This document shows, one piece after another, positions 58,811 to 64,000 of a DNA stretch of 64,000 bases (within the stretch, counting starts at the first letter, position 1; every line of letters starts with the position of its first letter). The DNA is taken from the IMG/VR virus record IMGVR_UViG_3300029914_000002, positions 152,922 to 216,921 of that record. One strand, given 5' to 3'. The stretch is from a virus. The notes under the pieces are model-generated. The model had not been told where the DNA came from, made no database searches, and saw nothing but the letters and a program-made list of their open reading frames with translations. The position numbers were made by a program, and so were the translations under genes.

Positions 58811-59664
58811 AAAAGTATTTAAATTTTATCAATGAAGGTAATGGTATTTCTAACATTATTAAAACATATTCTGATATTATTTATACTAATTTTTTAGACT
58901 ATGAAGATAAGATTATTTTTTTAGATTTAAAAGATATTTTATTTCCTTTATATAATATTAAATTGACTATTAATTTTGAAAAAAGATTAGATTGTTATGC
59001 TAAATTTGATCCTATAAATTATACTTTTTCAAATAATATATTAAAAAATATAAATTTATACTTTTTTGTTCCTATTGGAACTGATGATTACATCATAAAA
59101 AGTAAAATATCTCATGAATTGACTCATGTTTTAGAATTTTATAATTTGGTTAAGAATCAAAGAGATTTACCTACTCATGTTAATTTACAAAAAATTATAA
59201 CAAATTTTAACAAAATCGAGACACCTTTAAATGATTTTACATATTTTATTTATTTATCTTTGGATAATGAATTAAACGCTAGAGTTTCAGAAGCGTATCA
59301 TTTTTTAATGAAATTTAATAGCATAGATAAAAATATTTTATTAGAAAAAATTAAAGAATGTGAATCATGGAAAAAATATGAAGAATTGGATAGTTTTAAT
59401 GCTGAAAAATTTTATAATTATATGTTAGAAAAAATATCAGAGCCAGCGTTAATAGTTTTAATTAATCATTTAAATGAACAAATTATTAAAAATAATTACA
59501 ATTTAGATTTTATAGATTCAAATTTACCATTAATAGATTATTTTAAAAAATGGGAAAATATATTTAAAAATAAATGTATTAAAAATAAAAAAAAGTTATT
59601 ATCTATAATTAATGAAGTTATTAAGGATCAAGGAAATATGAATGAAAAATATAGATATTATTAA
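58807..59664 (+). CDS. HExxH metallopeptidase-like protein 4 with targeting-like N-terminus
   Basis: 285 residues. The N-terminus MKKYLNFINEGNGISNIIKT has the T4-like capsid-targeting form with a possible cut after FINE. The zinc motif is SHELTHVLEFY (H103-E104-x-x-H107), and LSLDNELNARVSEAYHFL contains Glu155, the likely third ligand. It is closest to the leftward protein at 51207. It is coupled by ATGA to the previous gene; the second 88-bp repeat begins just before its stop codon. Confidence 0.8.
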   Translation: MKKYLNFINEGNGISNIIKTYSDIIYTNFLDYEDKIIFLDLKDILFPLYNIKLTINFEKRLDCYAKFDPINYTFSNNILKNINLYFFVPIGTDDYIIKSKISHELTHVLEFYNLVKNQRDLPTHVNLQKIITNFNKIETPLNDFTYFIYLSLDNELNARVSEAYHFLMKFNSIDKNILLEKIKECESWKKYEELDSFNAEKFYNYMLEKISEPALIVLINHLNEQIIKNNYNLDFIDSNLPLIDYFKKWENIFKNKCIKNKKKLLSIINEVIKDQGNMNEKYRYY

Positions 59665-59742
59665 AATGCAGTGGTAGCATATGTTAATGCGTTTAGCTTC
59701 CAGTTAAAGGATTCTGTTCAAATCAGACCACTTGCTCAAATT
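59655..59742 (+). repeat. 88-bp direct repeat, right copy (tRNA-like)
   Basis: Identical to 57742-57829 and overlapping the last codons of the metallopeptidase gene 4. Confidence 0.95.
59668..59736 (+). tRNA. tRNA-Gly(UCC)-like sequence, copy 2
   Basis: Identical in all 69 nt to copy 1. A rho-independent terminator follows directly, as expected for a transcribed RNA gene. Same reservations about the D loop and T stem. Confidence 0.5.
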
Positions 59743-59771
59743 AAAAAGTCTCTTTATGGGACTTTTTTTAT
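59743..59771 (+). terminator. Rho-independent terminator
   Basis: AAAGTCTCTTTATGGGACTTT plus a T tract lies immediately after the second tRNA-like copy and ends the 57394-59736 transcript. Confidence 0.8.
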
Positions 59772-59813
59772 ATAAATATTTTTAAAATAGTAGGTAATTC
59801 AATTTTTTTTTAT

Positions 59814-59821
59814 TATCTTTG
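59814..59821 (+). promoter_or_regulatory. Bacteroidota-type -7 box TATCTTTG
   Basis: TATCTTTG (TAnnTTTG) lies 13 nt before the ATG at 59835, so transcription would start almost at the gene. It opens a run of small genes ending at 60534. Confidence 0.65.
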
Positions 59822-59834
59822 AAAAAAATATAAT

Positions 59835-60317
59835 ATGGTAATTCCAATTTATTTAAATCCAGAATTTAAAGTAAGAGATATAATTGTATCATTAACTGAA
59901 ATAACTTTAAGTTATTGTAAATTTAGTTGTTATCATGAATTCACAATAATTGATTATGATTCAATAACGGGATACACCATAAGAGATAATGAGGCTGAAA
60001 TAGAATTAACTATATCATCAAGTGCATTAAAAACTTTCACAATAAAAACAGATATAAAAACATCAAAGAATAGATATATTAATATTGAAAATAAGAAAAA
60101 ATTTATTAATTTTATTGATGAAAATTGTCCGAATAAAAGAATTGAATGGGATTCTTATGATAAATATGATGCATGTAAATTAAAAAATTGTTACAATAAT
60201 TATTGTGAAGTAGAAGAAAATTGTATTCGTTATATTAGTAATGATATAATTAATAAAAATTCTAATATTGTTAAATATATAAGAAGCAAAAAATTAAAAA
60301 AATTAAATGTCGATTAA
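59835..60317 (+). CDS. Hypothetical cysteine-rich protein
   Basis: 160 residues, starting MVIPIYLNPEFKVRDIIV. Eight Cys residues, grouped as YCKFSCYHEF, then NCPNKR, then DACKLKNCYNNYCEVEENC, might bind zinc or form an Fe-S site. No family recognised. It has its own host-type promoter, so early expression is likely; it overlaps the next gene by 11 bp. Confidence 0.65.
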   Translation: MVIPIYLNPEFKVRDIIVSLTEITLSYCKFSCYHEFTIIDYDSITGYTIRDNEAEIELTISSSALKTFTIKTDIKTSKNRYINIENKKKFINFIDENCPNKRIEWDSYDKYDACKLKNCYNNYCEVEENCIRYISNDIINKNSNIVKYIRSKKLKKLNVD

Positions 60318-60534
60318 TAATGAACTTTATCAAAAATTATTAGATGCATCTAATCTGATACATAATAAAAAACTTTCAGGATCAGGAGATTTTATAATTA
60401 TTAATTTTAAAACTGCAGAAATATTAAAAAAATACGAAAACAAAAGAAAGAAAAAGGAAGAAAGAATTAAAAAATTAAAAAATCTTGAAAAAATATCTAA
60501 TTCAAAAAACATTAAAAAAAAATTAAATAAATAA
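60307..60534 (+). CDS. Small basic protein
   Basis: 75 residues, starting MSINNELYQKLLDASNLIHN, with a lysine-rich second half (KRKKKEERIKKLKN). The first half is helical; the basic tail would bind nucleic acid. No family recognised. It overlaps the upstream gene. Confidence 0.55.
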   Translation: MSINNELYQKLLDASNLIHNKKLSGSGDFIIINFKTAEILKKYENKRKKKEERIKKLKNLEKISNSKNIKKKLNK

Positions 60535-60564
60535 AAAATGTAATGAACTACATATTATTTTTAT

Positions 60565-60572
60565 TATCTTTG
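60565..60572 (+). promoter_or_regulatory. Bacteroidota-type -7 box TATCTTTG
   Basis: TATCTTTG lies 29 nt before the ATG at 60602, giving a leader of about 20 nt for the small-gene run that follows. Confidence 0.7.
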
Positions 60573-60601
60573 TACATTATTAATTAAACAAACAAATGTA
60601 A

Positions 60602-60934
60602 ATGGAAATGAAATCAGACTATAGTTTTAATTTAGAAAATTCTTGGATAAATGATAATAATATTGATAATTATAAATCTTTCAACAAATTAATGGAAACA
60701 TTTGATTTGATTGGAGTTTTTTCTGACAAAATGGTCGAAAAAGTATTTAGTTTATCAAATAGAATGATTGATATTAAAAATTATGTACTTGATAATAAAA
60801 TGAGTCAAGAAGATGCAGATATAAAATTTAAAGAATTGATTAGCGAATTTACTATATTTTTAAATATGTATTCTATTTTCTCAAATAAATTTAAAAGTAA
60901 TTGTTTGATATTATTCATAAGCATAGGTTTATAA
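60602..60934 (+). CDS. Hypothetical helical protein
   Basis: 110 residues, helical (FNKLMETFDLIGVFSDKMVEKVFSL; MSQEDADIKFKELISEF), with a hydrophobic C-terminus (CLILFISIGL). ATG at 60602 or 60608 could start it. First gene after a TAnnTTTG promoter. Unknown function. Confidence 0.6.
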   Translation: MEMKSDYSFNLENSWINDNNIDNYKSFNKLMETFDLIGVFSDKMVEKVFSLSNRMIDIKNYVLDNKMSQEDADIKFKELISEFTIFLNMYSIFSNKFKSNCLILFISIGL

Positions 60935-60967
60935 ACTTTTTAGTATTTACATTTAAAAAATAAAATT

Positions 60968-61072
60968 ATGAAAGCAATAAATAATTTTTTTAGTAAATAT
61001 TATTTGTTAATTATTTTTATTATATTAGTTTTATCATGGTTAATTCTATATTATTTCAGTTTAAAAAAATAA
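60968..61072 (+). CDS. 34-residue single-span membrane peptide
   Basis: MKAINNFFSKYYLLIIFIIL followed by VLSWLILYYFSLKK: a short amphipathic head, one membrane span and a basic end. The head MKAI(N/T)xFFSK is nearly the same as that of the next gene, 4 nt downstream, so this is probably a truncated or minimal paralogue. Function unknown. Confidence 0.6.
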   Translation: MKAINNFFSKYYLLIIFIILVLSWLILYYFSLKK

Positions 61073-61076
61073 AATT

Positions 61077-61487
61077 ATGAAAGCAATAACTAAATTTTTT
61101 AGTAAATGTTCTTTATGGATTATTTTTGGTATATCATTCGTGATATATTTTATTATTATTTATTCGATGGTTTATTTTATTACTATAGATAAAGATATTT
61201 CAGTTAATATTATGCTTAAATTGGCGCTTTATATATCTTTTTTATTTTCTTCATTAATAATAATTACTACTAATTCTACAAGGAAAAATAAAATTTTTTG
61301 GAATGATAGTACAGAACTTGAAACTTTGATAAATAATTCTGATACAATTACCATATTAGAAGATTTATATAATATAAATATTCAATATTTAATTAAAATA
61401 TCACAGGGTGGCATTCATTCTCAAGAAATAAATAGATTGATATCAATGATAGATATAAAAATTAAAACAATTAAGAAATTAAAATAA
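61077..61487 (+). CDS. Two-span membrane protein
   Basis: 136 residues: head MKAITKFFSKCS, spans at about 13-36 (LWIIFGISFVIYFIIIYSMVYF) and 43-63 (IMLKLALYISFLFSSLIIIT), then a soluble helical C-terminal ~70 residues. It is a tandem paralogue of the preceding short gene through the head sequence. The stop overlaps the next ATG (TAATG). Function unknown; likely acts in the host membrane. Confidence 0.65.
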   Translation: MKAITKFFSKCSLWIIFGISFVIYFIIIYSMVYFITIDKDISVNIMLKLALYISFLFSSLIIITTNSTRKNKIFWNDSTELETLINNSDTITILEDLYNINIQYLIKISQGGIHSQEINRLISMIDIKIKTIKKLK

Positions 61488-61726
61488 TGAAAAATACATC
61501 AGTTAAAAATTATTTAAAATCTATAAATTCATTAGGTGAAAATATAATAAAAGATATAAAATTATCTACGTATACTGATGATTTAGCTTGTTATTCAGTA
61601 AAATATTTTGATATAGAACTTGCAAAAAATAGAATGAAATTAATTACTATTAGATTAATAGATTATCATCATTTTTGTAAACAAGATATTCGTAAGCAAA
61701 AACTTGAACAATTAAAAATATATTAA
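61487..61726 (+). CDS. Hypothetical small protein
   Basis: 79 residues, starting MKNTSVKNYLKSINSLGENI in the TAATG overlap with the membrane protein gene; helical and basic. No family recognised. Confidence 0.55.
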   Translation: MKNTSVKNYLKSINSLGENIIKDIKLSTYTDDLACYSVKYFDIELAKNRMKLITIRLIDYHHFCKQDIRKQKLEQLKIY

Positions 61727-61729
61727 ATT

Positions 61730-61936
61730 ATGATAACATATTATTTAAATGAAAAAGAAGAAAAATCTGCAAATGAATGGATCAAAAAACAAGAGAAAAA
61801 GAAAAAATCACCGAAAACAGCAATAGGCGGTAGATTTAGTTATAGATTTACTCCAACAGGAATAGGAACTGCAGTAATTATAATTGATAATCTTTTAAAA
61901 AAAGAAGAAAATATAACTGATTATGATTGTTGGTAA
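61730..61936 (+). CDS. Hypothetical small protein
   Basis: 68 residues. The first half is charged (NEKEEKSANEWIKKQEKKKK); the second half (TAIGGRFSYRFTPTGIGTAVIIID) is a Gly-rich turn-strand pattern. It is 3 nt behind the previous gene. No family recognised, but the pattern looks like a conserved small protein. Confidence 0.55.
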   Translation: MITYYLNEKEEKSANEWIKKQEKKKKSPKTAIGGRFSYRFTPTGIGTAVIIIDNLLKKEENITDYDCW

Positions 61937-61937
61937 A

Positions 61938-62450
61938 ATGACAAATATGACAAAAGAAGAATGGATAGGAAAAAATAATAATATTAAAAATCCAATAATT
62001 GAAAAATATGGTATAATGGAATACTATGTCATAAATGATGTATTTAATATTAATTTTATGGAAGATATATGTATATCACTTGGATATACAACAAAGCGTT
62101 GTAACATAGAGTTCACTATTTATTCTAAATTATTTGATGAAAATTCTAAAGAGATTGGTATTATTAGTAATCAAGGATGTCCTTCGATTGAAATTTATAA
62201 AAGAAATAAAAAACATGCTATTAAAATATCAAAAAATGAAAATGTAATTTCACATATAGAAGGAATTCACAGAATTTTAGATTGGCATACTGTTGAAGGT
62301 AAATTACACAAATTAGCAGGAGGTGAAATAGTTTTACATTTTAAACCATTAGAAATTTCTGATAAAGAAATTCAAACATTTAATGAAAAAACAAAAATTC
62401 TTGAATTAATAAAAATAATGGAAAAGAAAAATGATAATGTTGTGAATTAA
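61938..62450 (+). CDS. Hypothetical protein
   Basis: 170 residues from ATG 61938 (MTNMTKEEWIGKNN), directly behind the previous stop; a start at 61923 would overlap it by 14 bp. The middle (FTIYSKLFDENSKEIGIISN..SIEIYKRNKK) is beta-type. No family recognised. It ends inside a terminator stem. Confidence 0.6.
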   Translation: MTNMTKEEWIGKNNNIKNPIIEKYGIMEYYVINDVFNINFMEDICISLGYTTKRCNIEFTIYSKLFDENSKEIGIISNQGCPSIEIYKRNKKHAIKISKNENVISHIEGIHRILDWHTVEGKLHKLAGGEIVLHFKPLEISDKEIQTFNEKTKILELIKIMEKKNDNVVN

Positions 62451-62468
62451 TTTTCACAACATTTTTTT
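62436..62468 (+). terminator. Rho-independent terminator
   Basis: AATGTTGTGAATTAATTTTCACAACATT plus a T tract; the stop codon of the preceding gene is in the loop. Confidence 0.85.
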
Positions 62469-62487
62469 ATAAAAAAACGGAAAACGG

Positions 62488-62506
62488 TTTTTAATATATA
62501 CATAAA
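62488..62506 (+). promoter_or_regulatory. Late-promoter-like TTTTTAATATATACATAAA motif
   Basis: It lies about 16-34 nt before the ATG at 62522. Confidence 0.45.
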
Positions 62507-62521
62507 AAATAACAACTTAAT

Positions 62522-63373
62522 ATGTTACCAAGAGAAACTAGTATTCGACAATTAAAAAAATTAAGAGCAGAGACCAAAGGAAAAGATATCGGAGATTTAA
62601 CAACCAATGATAGAATGAATAAAGGCATTCCAAATCTTCAATATATAGGTAATGCAGTTGATCATCATATAGAAAGCTGGGATGAATTTGCTGCAAAGGA
62701 TAGTAAACTACAAACAATTGCGTTCAAATCTAAATTAGTAAATCAATCAATAAAAGAAAATAATTATAGTAATATGAAAAATATTGAAAATGTATTAAAA
62801 TTTAAAGATTTTGATGATAATTGGAAAGAAGAAAATGTAACAAAGACAAAAAGAACTGATGTAGCAAAAGATGTAATAAAAGAATATTATAGTAGAGATT
62901 CTGTAGAAGCTAAACCTGCATATGACGAATATAGTGAATATATTGAAACTTTAAAAAAAGAAATACTTAATAGTAACTCAGATATTGATGAAGATGCATT
63001 AAATTCAATTAGTGATAAAGAAGTTGAAGATTTGTATGATTATTTAAAAATTGATGAAATAACAGAATCAAATGAAATGCCTAAATATACTATGTTAGGT
63101 CAAGAAGAAGAACCTAAATCTGATCCAAACTTCGGCATAGGTGCAGTAAAAGCACAATGGGTTAAAAAAATATCAGACTTTAATGTTATCGATCCACAAA
63201 CACCAAAAGAAAGATCAATTCTTAATGCTGGTGTATACATAGATAATGATATTATGAATGGACGTGTGAATAGAATTGACGGTAAAGATGTTTATATTGA
63301 ATCTCCTGATGATCCTCTAGTAATTAAAAAATTTAGTATTAAAGATGCTGTTAAACTTAAAAAAGAAAAATAA
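62522..63373 (+). CDS. Hypothetical acidic protein
   Basis: 283 residues. Helical N-terminal part (RQLKKLRAETKGKD; KNIENVLKFKDFDDNW), an acidic middle (SNSDIDEDALNSISDKEVEDLYDYL) and a C-terminal SH3/KOW-like block (GVYIDNDIMNGRVNRIDGKDVYIES). It has a late-type box and stands alone before a terminator. A capsid-assembly or portal-vertex role would fit its charge, but nothing specific is recognised. Confidence 0.6.
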   Translation: MLPRETSIRQLKKLRAETKGKDIGDLTTNDRMNKGIPNLQYIGNAVDHHIESWDEFAAKDSKLQTIAFKSKLVNQSIKENNYSNMKNIENVLKFKDFDDNWKEENVTKTKRTDVAKDVIKEYYSRDSVEAKPAYDEYSEYIETLKKEILNSNSDIDEDALNSISDKEVEDLYDYLKIDEITESNEMPKYTMLGQEEEPKSDPNFGIGAVKAQWVKKISDFNVIDPQTPKERSILNAGVYIDNDIMNGRVNRIDGKDVYIESPDDPLVIKKFSIKDAVKLKKEK

Positions 63374-63405
63374 AAAAAAGCTACTCAAATGAGTAGCTTT
63401 TTTAT
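63372..63405. terminator. Bidirectional rho-independent terminator
   Basis: AAAGCTACTCAAATGAGTAGCTTT flanked by A and T tracts, between the converging genes ending at 63373 and 63406. Confidence 0.92.
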
Positions 63406-64000
63406 TTATAATAATTCATTTGCGATATTTGCTAATTCGGATCTTTCTCCTTTTACCAATGTTACGTGAGAATAAATAGGTTGTCCTTTTATTTTAGCAA
63501 TCATATGTGATAATCCATTACTTTGTGCATCTAAATAAGGAGTATCAATTTGATTTATATCTCCAGTGAATACTATTTTAGTTCCTTCTCCTGCTCTAGT
63601 TATAATAGTCTTAATTTCGTGAGGAGTTAGATTTTGGGATTCGTCTACTATAAAAAATACATTTGAAATACTACGTCCACGAATATATGCTAACGGAGTA
63701 ATTACTAATTTTTCTTCTTTAACACAATCTTGAATAAATTTATATTCTTTATCAGTATCTTTAAACTGACTTTGTATAAATTTTAAGTTATCGAACAATG
63801 CAAGCATATATGGGGATATTTTTTCCGACACATCGCCAGGTAAATAGCCTATTGATGAGTTACTTAGAGGTATAATTGGTCTTGCCAAAAATATTTGTTT
63901 AAAATTTCTTTTTTGCTGAAGTGCTGCAGCCAATGCTAGCAATGTTTTACCTGTACCGGCGACTCCTTGTAATGAAACTAATTTAACATCAGGATTTAAT
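63406..64000 (-). CDS. phoH: PhoH-like ATPase, cut by window edge
   Basis: The frame stays open to the right edge, so the N-terminus is missing; 198 residues are visible. It shows Walker [17 protein letters not shown], then [20 protein letters not shown], then Walker [20 protein letters not shown] with [14 protein letters not shown], and ends with [20 protein letters not shown]. These are all typical of the PhoH ATPase family, common in large phages. Biochemical role in phages is not established; a helicase or RNA-related activity is suspected. Confidence 0.92.
   Translation of the reverse strand, partial: LNPDVKLVSLQGVAGTGKTLLALAAALQQKRNFKQIFLARPIIPLSNSSIGYLPGDVSEKISPYMLALFDNLKFIQSQFKDTDKEYKFIQDCVKEEKLVITPLAYIRGRSISNVFFIVDESQNLTPHEIKTIITRAGEGTKIVFTGDINQIDTPYLDAQSNGLSHMIAKIKGQPIYSHVTLVKGERSELANIANELL

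Overview
The window is a 64-kb piece of a very AT-rich, gene-dense genome of a large tailed (T4-like) bacteriophage. The evidence is a UvsY-like/UvsW recombination pair, a T4-type family-B DNA polymerase, a PhoH ATPase, large baseplate and tail-fibre genes, a small M15 peptidase likely to be the endolysin, and many free-standing homing endonucleases. The host is probably a member of Bacteroidota. Three promoters carry the -7 box TAnnTTTG typical of that phylum, genes start without a Shine-Dalgarno sequence, and the tRNA-like genes lack an encoded CCA. TAA, TGA and TAG all act as stops, so the code is standard. Both ends cut through genes: an unknown gene on the left and phoH on the right.

Layout. 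1-4.5 kb: small accessory genes, including four ATGA-coupled cistrons. 4.6-12.7 kb: large structural (probably baseplate) proteins, with two small cargo-type paralogues between them. 12.7-17.6 kb: uvsY-like gene, tandem small genes, uvsW, a nuclease and an M15 peptidase. 17.6-20.5 kb: leftward accessory genes. 20.8-23.2 kb: an IS607-type tnpA-tnpB element that splits a GNAT acetyltransferase gene. 23.2-32.1 kb: structural and tail genes plus an ADP-ribosyltransferase-like gene. 32.2-38.7 kb: a 2152-residue tail fibre. 39-41 kb: glutamine-dependent NAD synthetase. 41.5-50.1 kb: glycosyltransferases, an IPT/TIG fibre, two GIY-YIG endonucleases and decayed glycosyltransferase genes. 50.2-59.7 kb: four HExxH metallopeptidase-like paralogues, a chimeric nuclease, two ribbon-helix-helix proteins and a DNA polymerase N-terminal half split off by an endonuclease gene. 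59.8-63.4 kb: small unknown genes, then phoH.

The most interesting theme is a dispersed set of small proteins with unrelated centres but shared ends. The N-terminus is MKYIKxFE or MKxYxxFIxE, and most end in (K/N/Q)FN(L/I/M). The second N-terminal form closely resembles the T4 capsid-targeting sequence (MKTYQEFIAE), which is cut by the prohead protease after I-x-E. The interiors include IpaH/YopM-like leucine-rich repeats, a zinc ribbon, a GNAT acetyltransferase, an ExoX-C-like segment and HExxH peptidases. My inference is that the phage packs a varied set of effector proteins into its head for injection, using a bipartite address tag. A second theme is virion glycosylation: three glycosyltransferases, one with the iron-finger signature of autotransporter heptosyltransferases, sit beside adhesin-like fibres. 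Two putative promoter classes are visible: TAnnTTTG boxes, and a TTTATATATAA motif about 20 nt upstream of many structural and other genes (a candidate late promoter).
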